DNA from: Bradyrhizobium neotropicale
Lineage (GTDB): Bacteria; Pseudomonadota; Alphaproteobacteria; Rhizobiales; Xanthobacteraceae
Length of the DNA stretch: 64,000 nt
NCBI RefSeq assembly: GCF_001641695.1
Contig: NZ_LSEF01000047.1
Coordinates: 172,273 to 236,272, forward strand
Direction: 5' to 3'
The notes beneath the pieces were generated by a model. That model did not search any database. It was not told the DNA's origin and saw nothing but the letters and a program-made list of their open reading frames with translations. The number at the start of each line of letters is the position of its first letter. Position 1 is the first letter of the stretch. The translations under genes were made by a program, and so were the position numbers. Shown here one piece after another: positions 36,423-44,788 of the stretch.

Positions 36423-38258
36423 ATGCTCAAGCAACGCCCGTTCCTGATCGAGACGCTGACCGCAATCGGGTTGATCGCAGCCCCCTTCGTGCTGCCCCAT
36501 CTCGGCTTCGCACCGAACACCGTGAACCGGATCCTGGTCTGGGGCCTGTTCGGGCTCGGCTTCGACATCCTGTTCGGCTTCACCGGCCTGTTGTCGTTCG
36601 GCCAGTCCGCCTTCTACGGCACCGGCGGCTTCGTCGCCGCCTACCTCCTGACCCGCGCCGGCTTCGGCAATGTGCTGGTCGCGCTGATCATCGGCATGAT
36701 CGCGGCCGCCGCGACCGGCTATGTGATCGGCCTGATCGCGCTGCGCCGCACCGGCATCTACTTCGCCATGATCACGGTCGCGATCGCCGAGGTGTTCTAC
36801 TTCGTCGAGTTCAATCCGCTGTCGGATTTCACCGGCGGCGAGAACGGCCTGCCCGGCGTGCCGATGCCGAGCTTCAATCTCGGCTTCACGACCATCCACT
36901 TCACCGACGGCTGGTCGCTCTATCAGTTCATTGCCCTGTGCTATTTCATCGGCGTCATCATCGCGCTCAGGATCGTCCGCTCGCCGGTCGGCGCCATCTT
37001 CAGCGCGATCCGCGACAACCCGCTGCGCGCCACCGCGGTCGGCCACAACATCCACGGCTACAAGCTGACCGCCTTCGTGATCGCCGCGGCTTATGCGGGC
37101 TTCGCCGGCGGCCTGCTCGGCGTGCTCCAGGCCTTCATGCCGCCCGACGCCTTCACTTTCGACACTTCGGGCCAGCTCGTGATGCAAACCGCGATCGGCG
37201 GCAGGGGCACGCTGTTCGGGCCGCTGGTCGGCGCCGCCGTCTGGCTGTTCCTTCAGGATTTCCTCCAGGCCGCGCTGGACCTGGGAGCGGCCTGGAAGCT
37301 CGTGCTCGGCGTCGTGTTCGTGCTGCTGGTCTGCTTCCTGCGCGGCGGCATCGTCGGCGGTCTCGCAGACCTTTATCGCCTCGTGTCCGGCAAACGGGCG
37401 CGGAAGGAGGCGGAGCAACAGACTGAGATCGGGGCTGCGCGGCCCCTGCCTGCGCCGATGCAGGCGAGGGAGGTCGCGCATCCCGCCTATTCCGGGCCGA
37501 TCCTGAAAGCCACCGGCCTCACCAAACGCTACGGCGGCCTTGTCGCCAACAGCAATGTCGATTTCAGCGTCGATCAGGGCGAGCTGCGCGGCATCATCGG
37601 TCCCAACGGCGCCGGCAAATCGACCTTCTTCAAGATGCTGACCTGCGAGATCGCGCCGACCTCCGGCCAGATCGTGTTCGAGGGGCGCGACATCACGGGA
37701 CTGAAGGTCACCGAAGTCTGTCAGCTCGGGCTCACCAAGAGCTACCAGGTCAACCAGCTCTTCACCGGACTGACGGTGCGGCAGAACCTGACCATCGCCG
37801 CGCTGGCCGAGCTGCGCGGAAAGTTCCGGCTCGACCTGTTCCGCAAGCTCGCGAACGTGAAGGGCCTGTCGGAGCAGGTGGAGCACACGCTCGCGCTGGT
37901 CAATCTGACCGCGCGCGCCGACACGCAGGTCGCCGAGCTCGCCTATGGCGAGAAGCGCAGGCTCGAGATCGGGCTCGCCCTCGCCACCTCGCCGCGGCTG
38001 CTGCTGCTCGACGAGCCGCTCGCCGGCATGAGCCCGCGCGAGCGCGTCGAGACCGTCAAGCTGCTCAAATCGATCGCGCGTGGCCGCACCATGATCATCA
38101 TCGACCACGACATGGATTCGCTGTTCGAGCTGGTCCAGCGCGTGACGGTGCTTCAGGAGGGCCGGGTGCTGCTCGACGGCACGCCGGAGGAAATCAGGAC
38201 CAACGCCGCGGTGCAGGAGGCCTATCTCGGCGGCGTGAACGGAGAGATCGCCGCATGA
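36423..38258 (+). CDS. Fused LivM-type permease and LivG-type ATPase
   Basis: 611 residues in two parts. Residues 1-330 are a LivM-like permease (GFTGLLSFGQSAFYGTGGF, LIALRRTGIYFAMITVAIAE). A Glu/Ala/Pro linker (about 330-357) leads to an ATP-binding domain (about 360-605) with Walker A GPNGAGKST near 393, signature region LAYGEKRRLEIGLAL, Walker B LLLLDEPLAGMSP, and a switch His in IIIDHDMDSLF. LivM and LivG are normally separate; the fusion saves a start codon and fixes the ratio. The gene ends in a four-base overlap with the following ATPase. Confidence 0.92.
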   Translation: MLKQRPFLIETLTAIGLIAAPFVLPHLGFAPNTVNRILVWGLFGLGFDILFGFTGLLSFGQSAFYGTGGFVAAYLLTRAGFGNVLVALIIGMIAAAATGYVIGLIALRRTGIYFAMITVAIAEVFYFVEFNPLSDFTGGENGLPGVPMPSFNLGFTTIHFTDGWSLYQFIALCYFIGVIIALRIVRSPVGAIFSAIRDNPLRATAVGHNIHGYKLTAFVIAAAYAGFAGGLLGVLQAFMPPDAFTFDTSGQLVMQTAIGGRGTLFGPLVGAAVWLFLQDFLQAALDLGAAWKLVLGVVFVLLVCFLRGGIVGGLADLYRLVSGKRARKEAEQQTEIGAARPLPAPMQAREVAHPAYSGPILKATGLTKRYGGLVANSNVDFSVDQGELRGIIGPNGAGKSTFFKMLTCEIAPTSGQIVFEGRDITGLKVTEVCQLGLTKSYQVNQLFTGLTVRQNLTIAALAELRGKFRLDLFRKLANVKGLSEQVEHTLALVNLTARADTQVAELAYGEKRRLEIGLALATSPRLLLLDEPLAGMSPRERVETVKLLKSIARGRTMIIIDHDMDSLFELVQRVTVLQEGRVLLDGTPEEIRTNAAVQEAYLGGVNGEIAA

Positions 38259-38953
38259 GCCTGATCGAGGTCAACGGCCTGAACAGCTATTACGGGGATT
38301 CCCACATCCTGTTCGATGTCGCCATGCGCGTCGAGCGGCACGAGGTGGTTGCGCTGCTCGGACGCAACGGCGCCGGCAAGAGCACGACGCTGAAGAGCCT
38401 GATGGGCGTGGTGACGCCGCGCAGTGGCACCATAAGGTTCGACGGCATCGACATCGCCGGCCGCAGGAGCCACAGGATCGCGCAGGCCGGCATGCAGCTC
38501 GTGCACGAGGAGCGTCGGATCTTCGGCAGCCTGTCGGTGGAGGAGAACATCGTGCTCGCCGGTTTCACCGCGCCGAAGCGGTGGCCGCTCGAGCGCATCT
38601 ACGCGATGTTTCCGCGGTTGAAGGAGCGGCGTAACAACCGTGGCACCGAGCTCTCCGGCGGCGAGCAGCAGATGCTGGCAATCGCGCGGGCCCTTGTGCG
38701 CAACCCCAAGATCATTCTGCTAGACGAGCCGTTCGAGGGACTGGCGCCGGTCATCGTCCACGACCTCGTCAGGGCCTGCCGGGAGCTTGCGGCCGCCGGC
38801 CAGACCATCGTTCTGGTCGAGCAGAACCTCGCGGCGACGCTGGCGCTGGCGCAGCGGATCTACATCATCAATAACGGCCACATCGTGCATGAGGGTCCGG
38901 CGCAGGAACTCAAGGCGCAGCCGGAGCTGCTGCAGCGCTATCTCGGCGTCTAG
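38255..38953 (+). CDS. Branched-chain amino acid-type ABC ATPase (LivF-like)
   Basis: 232 residues. Walker A LLGRNGAGKSTTLKSLMG, signature ELSGGEQQMLAIARAL, Walker B KIILLDEPFEGLAP, and the switch region VLVEQNLAATLALAQR are all intact. Its ATG overlaps the stop of the fused gene. It completes the transporter: periplasmic binding protein, permease, fused permease-ATPase and second ATPase. Confidence 0.95.
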   Translation: MSLIEVNGLNSYYGDSHILFDVAMRVERHEVVALLGRNGAGKSTTLKSLMGVVTPRSGTIRFDGIDIAGRRSHRIAQAGMQLVHEERRIFGSLSVEENIVLAGFTAPKRWPLERIYAMFPRLKERRNNRGTELSGGEQQMLAIARALVRNPKIILLDEPFEGLAPVIVHDLVRACRELAAAGQTIVLVEQNLAATLALAQRIYIINNGHIVHEGPAQELKAQPELLQRYLGV

Positions 38954-38979
38954 CCTTCGTCAGCCGCCGATCGCCGCGA

Positions 38980-39381
38980 TCATTCGCCTGGCGTGCTCGG
39001 CACGGCCGGATTCTCCTTGCGGGTCTGCGGCGGCAGCAGCTCGACACCCGCTTTGACCGGCATGACATGCATGTGCAAGTGAAACACCACCTGCCCGCTG
39101 GCCGGCTCGCTGAACTGCTGGATGATGATGCCCTCGGCGTCGAAGGCCGTCGTCGCCGCGACCGCGATCCGTTTGGCGGTACGGGCGACCGCGGCGAGAT
39201 CGTCCTCGGCGATATCCAGGATGCCGCGCGCAGGCGCCCTGGGGATGACCAGGGTGTGTCCGGGCGAGCGCGGCATGATGTCGAGGAAGGCGAAGGTACG
39301 GTCGCCCCTGAAGACCTCGAAGCAGGGAATCTCGCCGCGCAGGACCTTTGCGAAGACATTCTGATCGTCATATGCCGTCAT
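38980..39381 (-). CDS. HIT family protein
   Basis: 133 residues from the ATG at 39381 (MTAYDDQNVFAKVL). Histidine-triad nucleotide hydrolase or transferase; the triad reads HLHMHVMP (H-x-H-x-H). Other landmarks are EIPCFEVFRGDRTFAFLDI and RSPGHTLVIPR. These enzymes hydrolyse AMP-lysine or AMP-like adducts. It is convergent with the ABC ATPase gene, and prmC begins 88 bases beyond its start on the opposite strand. Confidence 0.93.
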   Translation of the reverse strand: MTAYDDQNVFAKVLRGEIPCFEVFRGDRTFAFLDIMPRSPGHTLVIPRAPARGILDIAEDDLAAVARTAKRIAVAATTAFDAEGIIIQQFSEPASGQVVFHLHMHVMPVKAGVELLPPQTRKENPAVPSTPGE

Positions 39382-39469
39382 GCGGTTCACCGTCGTTGCC
39401 GGCGCGATCAAACGCGCTCCTTTCCGTTGACGCAAGCGCGGCCGCCGATCTATCCACGAGGCTAGGTAG

Positions 39470-40366
39470 GTGGCTCCATTGGCGGCAAATTCCAAATTCG
39501 GCGACAGCATCGAGAGCGCGCGGCGCATCCTGGCGGCGCGGCTGCAATCGGCCGGCATCGAGGAGGCCACACTGGACGCGCGCCTGCTGGTCGGCGCGGC
39601 GCTGGACCTCGATTTGACCGGCATGATCGCGCAGGCGGGGCGACAGCTCACGGTCGAGGAGGCGGCGCGGCTCGAGCAATATGCGCAGCGCCGGCTCGCA
39701 CATGAGCCGGTCGCACGCATCCTCGGCACGCGGGAATTCTGGGGCCTGCCATTTCGATTGTCCGAGGCGACGCTGGTGCCGCGACCGGACACCGAAACCG
39801 TAGTCGAGCTGGCGCTGGAGATTTTTCGCGAGCTCCCGGGAACGGGACGCCCCCCGCGGATCGCCGACATCGGTGTCGGGTCGGGCGCCATCCTGCTCGC
39901 ATTGCTGCACGAGATTCCCGACGCCTTCGGCGTCGGCACCGACGTCAGCCTGACGGCGCTCGGCACGGCGCGCGACAATGCAGCTGCCCTTGGCCTTTCC
40001 GACCGCTCCGGATTCGTCGCCTGCTACTATGCCGCGGCCCTTGCGGGCCCGTTCGATCTGATCGTGTCGAACCCGCCCTACATCGCCTCGGCGGACATCG
40101 TGAATCTGAGTGCGGAGGTACGCGAGCACGACCCGCATCTTGCCCTCGACGGCGGGCATGACGGCTTCGATGCCTATCGCGCCTTGATTCCGCAAGCGGC
40201 GGAGCGTCTCGCAGCGGGCGGCGCCTTGATTGTCGAGGCCGGACAGGGCCAGGCCCAGGGCATTGAAACCTTGATGGCTGCTGCCGCGTTAAAGGTGGAC
40301 AGGCCAGCGAGGGCCGATCTGGCGGGCATTCCGAGGGCCGTTTCGGCCCGAAAAATGCCCCCATAA
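39470..40366 (+). CDS. prmC: Release factor glutamine methyltransferase
   Basis: Methylates the GGQ glutamine of release factors such as PrfA in this window. 298 residues. An N-terminal helical domain (about 10-85) is followed by the SAM domain: ADIGVGSGAILLALLHE and the catalytic N-P-P-Y in IVSNPPYIASADI. The start is probably the TTG/ATG-like codon at 39470 (MAPLAANSKFG). The usual position is directly after prfA; here 6.8 kb of accessory genes separate them. A C-terminal Lys-Met-Pro-Pro tail is ordinary. Confidence 0.94.
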   Translation: MAPLAANSKFGDSIESARRILAARLQSAGIEEATLDARLLVGAALDLDLTGMIAQAGRQLTVEEAARLEQYAQRRLAHEPVARILGTREFWGLPFRLSEATLVPRPDTETVVELALEIFRELPGTGRPPRIADIGVGSGAILLALLHEIPDAFGVGTDVSLTALGTARDNAAALGLSDRSGFVACYYAAALAGPFDLIVSNPPYIASADIVNLSAEVREHDPHLALDGGHDGFDAYRALIPQAAERLAAGGALIVEAGQGQAQGIETLMAAAALKVDRPARADLAGIPRAVSARKMPP

Positions 40367-40407
40367 AAGCCCGATTGGACTGTAAAAAGCTCTTGGAATA
40401 TCCCGTG

Positions 40408-40486
40408 GGAACGACTACGTTCCGGTCAACACATCGGTACCGGCCCCGTAGATCTACGGGCGAGACCGGGCTCTCAGGGCGAGAGC
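40408..40486 (+). ncRNA. Candidate structured RNA (three tandem stem-loops)
   Basis: The hairpins at 40408-40423, 40445-40460 and 40470-40486 are separated by short single-stranded stretches, a layout typical of regulatory leaders or sRNAs. No known family was recognised by eye. Orientation is assumed to follow the flanking genes on the plus strand. Confidence 0.35.
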
Positions 40487-40528
40487 TTTACTGATCAAAG
40501 GTTCCAAGCCGCAGGTCCTGTTAGCGCG

Positions 40529-40636
40529 ATGGCCCGTGGAGCTGCGCAGCTTTCCGACCGCAACGTGAACGAAAGCCTGATATTGCGCTTGAAGACTTAC
40601 GCAAGAAAACAGGGCTTGTTTCGGCAGGCGAAATGA
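40529..40636 (+). CDS. Possible 35-residue ORF, unknown
   Basis: ATG at 40529, TGA at 40634-40636; it reads MARGAAQLSDRNVNESLIL, then RLKTYARKQGLFRQAK. It is basic, has no recognisable motif, and no strong ribosome site was seen (gcaggtcc about 14 bases upstream). It is listed because it sits in an otherwise structured, gene-free gap. Confidence 0.2.
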   Translation: MARGAAQLSDRNVNESLILRLKTYARKQGLFRQAK

Positions 40637-40826
40637 ATGGGTTCGCTGGCGATGGATGCTGGCGAGTGGGGAACGCGTCTTTGTTGAACGCGACGGTCGA
40701 CGAACATCGGCAGGGCTTGAGCCGCTCTTGCGCGCGGTGCGTGCAAGAGAAGTGAGCCGCTGCCATCAGGTCACTCAGCAGTCAGTCAATGCGTGCAACT
40801 TTTAGGGCTGGAATTAAAGGCAGGAC

Positions 40827-41570
40827 ATGAGAAACGGTCAGAACAAGCAGCGGATGCGCAACCGGAATAACAATAACAACAACCGGCGCGGCCAGAACCC
40901 GATGACCCGGGTCTACGAGTCCAACGGACCCGATATCAAGATCCGCGGCACGGCCTCGCATATCGCCGAAAAATACCTTCAGCTCGCGCGCGATGCGCGC
41001 TCTTCCGGCGACCCCGTCGCGGCAGAGAACTACTACCAGCATGCCGAGCACTATTTCCGCATGATCGCGGCGGCCCAGGAGCAGTTCCGCCAGAACCAGC
41101 AGCAGCCGCGCGGCGAGGAGACCGTCAGCGAGGACAGCGAGGACGACGGCGAGAATTTCTCGAATTTCGGCCAGGAGCCGGGCTTCGCGCCACAGCCTCA
41201 GCAGCAGCACTATCAGCGCGACCGCGACGGCCAGCGCGACCATCAACGTGACAACCAGCAGCCCTATCAGCGCGACCAGCAGCAGCCGCGCGAGCACCGC
41301 GAGCGCGAACATCGCCCGCAGCAGCAGTATCAGCCCCAGCCGCAACCGCAGAATCAGCCGCAGCCGGTCGTCGCCGATGCGGGCAGTGTCGATCGGCTGC
41401 CGTCCTTCATCACCGGCGCGCAGCCGCAGATGAATGGTGGCCAGGGTGGCAGCTTCGAGGGCGGCAGCGGTGAGCGCTATCCGCGGCGGCGGCGCCGGCC
41501 GCATGGCCCGCGCCCCGAGCGCGAGGCCGCTCCAGCGGGATCGAGCGACGATCTCGCCCCCGGCGAGTAA
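40827..41570 (+). CDS. DUF4167 domain protein (Asn/Arg- and Gln-rich)
   Basis: 247 residues. The N-terminal MRNGQNKQRMRNRNN then NRRGQNPMTRVYESNG precedes the family core DIKIRGTASHIAEKYLQLARDARSSGDPVAAENYYQHAEHYFR (about 34-78). After it come an acidic patch and a long Gln/Pro/Arg-rich region, with an RYPRRRRRPHGPRP tail. The Arg/Asn- and Gln-rich segments suggest nucleic-acid binding or condensate formation, which is inference. The family is conserved in Rhizobiales without known function. It is followed by a textbook terminator at 41602-41631. Confidence 0.92.
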   Translation: MRNGQNKQRMRNRNNNNNNRRGQNPMTRVYESNGPDIKIRGTASHIAEKYLQLARDARSSGDPVAAENYYQHAEHYFRMIAAAQEQFRQNQQQPRGEETVSEDSEDDGENFSNFGQEPGFAPQPQQQHYQRDRDGQRDHQRDNQQPYQRDQQQPREHREREHRPQQQYQPQPQPQNQPQPVVADAGSVDRLPSFITGAQPQMNGGQGGSFEGGSGERYPRRRRRPHGPRPEREAAPAGSSDDLAPGE

Positions 41571-41601
41571 GCCGCAATCTCTCTCGGATTTGTTGAAGTG
41601 C

Positions 41602-41631
41602 AATGTCCCGGCCTCGCCGGGACATTTTTTT
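41602..41631 (+). terminator. Intrinsic terminator of the DUF4167 gene
   Basis: AATGTCCCGGC-CTC-GCCGGGACATT is followed by six T residues. The stem is perfect, so this is a Rho-independent terminator oriented with the plus-strand gene. Confidence 0.85.
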
Positions 41632-41644
41632 GAGCTGCCTGTTT

Positions 41645-42391
41645 CTAGCCGCGCGTCACCGTTGTCGAGGACGGCACCAGCACGGGCTTCGTCAGCGCCG
41701 GAATCAGCCGCGCCCGCTCGCGCGTGGCAGGGATCGCGCGATAGACCTGCTTGGTGGCTTCGACGATGTGGACGCCGGCAAAGGGCAGCGACAGCGCCGC
41801 GCCGACCCGCTCCCACATCTGCGCCGATTTCAGCACCCATCCGCCGGCGTAGGGCGGCATGAACAGCGCCTCGCCCCAGGCGGTCGGCGTGAACCAGGTC
41901 TGGCGCAGCAGGTCGGTGATCTGCGAGCGCGAATAGGGCCGGCCGTGGCCGAACGGGGTGTTGTCGGTACGGGTCCACACCCCGCGCCGATTCGGGATCA
42001 CCGCTATCACGCGGCCGGACGGCGACAGCACCCGCCACACCTCGCGCAGCAGCGCCGCCGGATCGTCCGACATTTCCAGCGCATGGACGAGCAGGATGCG
42101 GTCGACCGCGGCGTCCTGTAAGGGCAGCGAGAACTCATCGATCAGCGAGGCCAGCGCGGGCCGCCCGGTCGGCCATTTCAGCACGCCCTGGGCCGCCGGC
42201 ATGAAGGCGATACAGCGCTCGGCATCCTCGCGGAACAGGCCGAGATAGGGCGTCGGATAGCCGATGCCGAGCACCCGCTGGCCCTCGGCGTTCGGCCAGC
42301 GCTCCCTAATCCCGCGATTGATCAATTGCCGCGCCACGATGCCGAGGCGACGGGAATAGAATTCGCGGAGGTCGACGACATCGATGCTCAT
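41645..42391 (-). CDS. Class I SAM-dependent methyltransferase
   Basis: 248 residues from the ATG at 42391 (MSIDVVDLREFYSRRLG). The SAM loop is weak: RVLGIGYPTPYLGLF replaces G-x-G-x-G. Later elements fit the fold, LLVHALEMSDDPAALLREVWRVLSPSGRVIAVIPN. In related genomes this gene sits opposite gloB, as here (109-bp gap). The substrate is unknown. Three residues earlier ATG-like codons extend the frame, but the chosen start is the natural one. Confidence 0.85.
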   Translation of the reverse strand: MSIDVVDLREFYSRRLGIVARQLINRGIRERWPNAEGQRVLGIGYPTPYLGLFREDAERCIAFMPAAQGVLKWPTGRPALASLIDEFSLPLQDAAVDRILLVHALEMSDDPAALLREVWRVLSPSGRVIAVIPNRRGVWTRTDNTPFGHGRPYSRSQITDLLRQTWFTPTAWGEALFMPPYAGGWVLKSAQMWERVGAALSLPFAGVHIVEATKQVYRAIPATRERARLIPALTKPVLVPSSTTVTRG

Positions 42392-42499
42392 GACGGCAAT
42401 GTAACATGTGCCCGGCAACCTGCGCGCGCCGAATATTGCATTGCCTGCGCAACGTTAACGCCATATCTGTCTGACGGGGCTGAGCGCGATGGAGATATC

Positions 42500-43267
42500 A
42501 TGGCCGCCGAAATTCGCACCTTTAGCTGTTTAAATGATAATTTCGGCTATCTGATCCACGATGTGGAAACCAAGGCGACGGCGTCGATCGACGCGCCGGA
42601 GGCTGGCCCCATCCTGACAGCGTTAGAGCGCGAGGGTTGGCAGCTCACCGACATCCTGATCACCCATCACCACGGCGATCATGTCGGCGGGGTCGCCGAA
42701 CTCAAGCAGAAATTCAACTGCCGCGTCGTCGCGCCGCATGACAAGACGACGAAAATCGCCGATGTCGACCTGCGCGTCGCCAATTCCGACGTCGTCAAGA
42801 TCGGCAACCTGCTGGCGCGCGTCATAGAGACCCCCGGCCACACGCTCGATCACATCTCCTACGTGTTCGACACCGAGAAGACGGTGTTCGCCGCCGACAC
42901 GCTGTTCTCGATCGGCTGCGGCCGCGTGTTCGAAGGCACCTATCCGATGATGTGGGACTCGCTGCTCAAGCTGCGCGCCCTGCCCGACGACTTCAAGCTC
43001 TATTGCGGCCACGAATACACTGCCTCCAACGTCAGATTCGCGCTCACCGTCGAGCCCGACAATCCGGCGCTCCAGGCGCGCGCGGCGGAGGTTGCGAAGC
43101 TCCGCGCCGAAAACAAGCCGACCATTCCCTCACTGCTTGGTGATGAGAAGCGAGCAAACGTGTTCCTGCGGGCTGATGAACCGTCGGTCGCAGCCAAGTT
43201 ACACATGAAGGGCGCGGATGCCGCCGCAGTGTTCGGCGAATTGCGCGAGCGCAAGAACAAGTCCTGA
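42500..43267 (+). CDS. gloB: Hydroxyacylglutathione hydrolase (glyoxalase II)
   Basis: Hydrolyses S-lactoylglutathione to lactate and glutathione, the second step of methylglyoxal detoxification. 255 residues from the ATG at 42500. Metal ligands of the metallo-beta-lactamase fold are complete: THHHGDHVGG, then H in TPGHTLDH, D in AADTLFSIGCGR, and H in CGHEY. The upstream frame extension overlaps the divergent gene and is ignored. A cupin gene follows nine bases later on the same strand, so they are co-transcribed. Confidence 0.96.
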   Translation: MAAEIRTFSCLNDNFGYLIHDVETKATASIDAPEAGPILTALEREGWQLTDILITHHHGDHVGGVAELKQKFNCRVVAPHDKTTKIADVDLRVANSDVVKIGNLLARVIETPGHTLDHISYVFDTEKTVFAADTLFSIGCGRVFEGTYPMMWDSLLKLRALPDDFKLYCGHEYTASNVRFALTVEPDNPALQARAAEVAKLRAENKPTIPSLLGDEKRANVFLRADEPSVAAKLHMKGADAAAVFGELRERKNKS

Positions 43268-43276
43268 CGGGGATCG

Positions 43277-43699
43277 ATGCCGACCGCAGCCGAGATCATC
43301 GCGCGCCTTGAACTCCGACCTCATCCCGAAGGCGGGCACTATCGCGAGACATTCCGCGACCAGCGCACGGACGCCAACGGACGGTCGCGCTCGACCTCGA
43401 TCTATTTCCTGCTCGCGCGCGGCGAGCGCTCGCACTGGCATCGCATCGATGCGGTCGAGGTCTGGCACTATTACGCCGGCAGCCCGCTGACGCTGCGCAT
43501 TGCGCATGAGGGCTGCACCCAGCACGAAGTGCGGCTCGGCACGGATCTCGTCGGCGGCGAGCGCCCGCAGGCGATCGTGCCGGCGCAGGCCTGGCAGATG
43601 GCGGAGAGCTCCGGCGAATGGACGCTGGTCGGCTGCAGCGTGGCCCCGGCATTCGAATTCGCGAAGTTCGAGCTCGCGCCGAAAGGCTGGGAGCCGTAG
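43277..43699 (+). CDS. DUF985-type cupin protein
   Basis: 140 residues. Typical features are an N-terminal LRPHPEGGHYRETFRD, then TSIYFLLARGERSHWHRIDAVEVWHYY with the cupin metal-binding His pair, and VGCSVAPAFEFAKFELA at the end. The family resembles Cupin_5 and may bind a small sugar or nucleotide ligand; the role is unknown. It starts nine bases after gloB and is followed by a large palindromic repeat. Confidence 0.92.
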   Translation: MPTAAEIIARLELRPHPEGGHYRETFRDQRTDANGRSRSTSIYFLLARGERSHWHRIDAVEVWHYYAGSPLTLRIAHEGCTQHEVRLGTDLVGGERPQAIVPAQAWQMAESSGEWTLVGCSVAPAFEFAKFELAPKGWEP

Positions 43700-43705
43700 G
43701 TAAAC

Positions 43706-43832
43706 CGTCATTCCGGGGCGCCGCATAGCGGCGAACTATGATGCGCAATTGCGCATCATAGAATCGATCTCGCCACCATTGATGCGGATGAATGGATTCC
43801 GGGCCTCGCGCTTCGCGCGCCCCGGAATGACG
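43706..43832. repeat. 127-bp palindromic repeat between convergent genes
   Basis: The outer arms cgtcattccgggg and ccccggaatgacg are exact complements. An inner palindrome, tatgatgcgcaattgcgcatcata, lies off-centre. The unit abuts the stop codon of the transporter gene at 43833. Confidence 0.8.
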
Positions 43833-44705
43833 TCAGCGCTTCCTGAGCACCATGTCCTTTGCCGCGATCAGCCCACCGCCGGCGATCAGGATCGCTGCGA
43901 GGGCGATGTTGGTGCTGGCCTTCGCAAAGCCGGCGGCGATGAGAAATCCGGTCGACAGTAGCGGCGTCGCGTAGGACGCGGCCCCGAGCACGCGAATGTC
44001 GCCGCGCTTCATGCCGATGTCCCAGGCGTAGAACGCGGCCCCGACCGGCCCGATACCGAGCGCAAGGACTGAGAGCCATTGCAGTGCGGTCTCCGGCCAC
44101 ACCGTGGTTTCAAGTGCGAGGTGCATCAGCGCCGCCAGCACGGCTGTGGCAAGGCAGAACCCGGAGACCGCATCGGTCGGCACCGCTTTCAGCCGGCGCG
44201 ACATCACCGAATAGGCCGCCCAGACGAACGCCGCGATGAAGGCGGCGATCAGTCCCGGCAACTGGCCCTGCGCGAAGCCAGAGGTATTGCCGGCGAACAG
44301 CAGCACAGTGCCGACGAGGCCGAGCATGGCGCCGATGACGTGATGCACGGCAAGGCGTTCACCCGGCAGGAACGACGAGAACAGCACGATCAGGAGTGGC
44401 CAGAGATAATTGAGCAAGCCGGCTTCGGCCGGCGGCGCGAAACGCAGCGCGAGGAAATAGAGCGCGTGATAGCCGAACAACCCGCCGATGCCGACCACCC
44501 ATACGGCCGGCGGCTGGCGCAGGCTCAGCGCCGCCTCGCTGCGGCCGATCCAGGTGAGGAGACCAACAAGACCGCCGATCGCGAAGGTCATCGCCGCGAG
44601 CTGGAACGCGGGAATCTTTCCGGTCGCCACCGTCATTACCGCGAGCAGCGACCACATCAGGATCGCGGTCAATCCGATCAGCGTGGCGGTGCGTGATGTC
44701 ATCAA
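43833..44705 (-). CDS. EamA/DMT-superfamily transporter
   Basis: 290 residues, about ten hydrophobic segments in two repeated halves (TLIGLTAILMWSLLAVM at the start; GLIAAFIAAFVWAAYSVMSRRLK in the middle). The second half ends with the typical basic tail AAKDMVLRKR. It is likely an inner-membrane exporter of amino acids or other metabolites; the substrate is unknown. The next gene on the same strand is phaB, with a hairpin between them (44729-44749), so it is probably separately transcribed. Confidence 0.88.
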   Translation of the reverse strand: MMTSRTATLIGLTAILMWSLLAVMTVATGKIPAFQLAAMTFAIGGLVGLLTWIGRSEAALSLRQPPAVWVVGIGGLFGYHALYFLALRFAPPAEAGLLNYLWPLLIVLFSSFLPGERLAVHHVIGAMLGLVGTVLLFAGNTSGFAQGQLPGLIAAFIAAFVWAAYSVMSRRLKAVPTDAVSGFCLATAVLAALMHLALETTVWPETALQWLSVLALGIGPVGAAFYAWDIGMKRGDIRVLGAASYATPLLSTGFLIAAGFAKASTNIALAAILIAGGGLIAAKDMVLRKR

Positions 44706-44728
44706 TCAAAGGGCTCTGAGGACGCGGA

Positions 44729-44749
44729 TGCCCGGCACGAGGCCGGGCA
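44729..44749 (-). terminator. Hairpin between phaB and the DMT transporter
   Basis: TGCCCGGC-ACGAG-GCCGGGCA forms an 8-bp stem. It is placed downstream of phaB on its strand and may terminate the pha transcript. It resembles the hairpin at 18353-18377. Confidence 0.45.
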
Positions 44750-44788
44750 CAGCGTCTTCATTACCCTCTTGTTGCGCGCCGCGCTATA

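Larger units (their letters stand above)
40367..40826. other. 460-bp intergenic region with a series of strong hairpins
   Basis: Hairpins and palindromes found by eye: GGAACG-ACTA-CGTTCC (40408-40423), CCCGTAGATCTACGGG perfect palindrome (40445-40460), GCTCTC-AGGGC-GAGAGC (about 40470-40486), and CTCTTGC-11-GCAAGAG (40725-40749). A possible promoter is TTGGAC (40375-40380) with TAT-type -10 near 40399. A 35-residue open frame lies at 40529-40636. It may be a structured leader or small RNA upstream of the DUF4167 gene. Confidence 0.5.
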
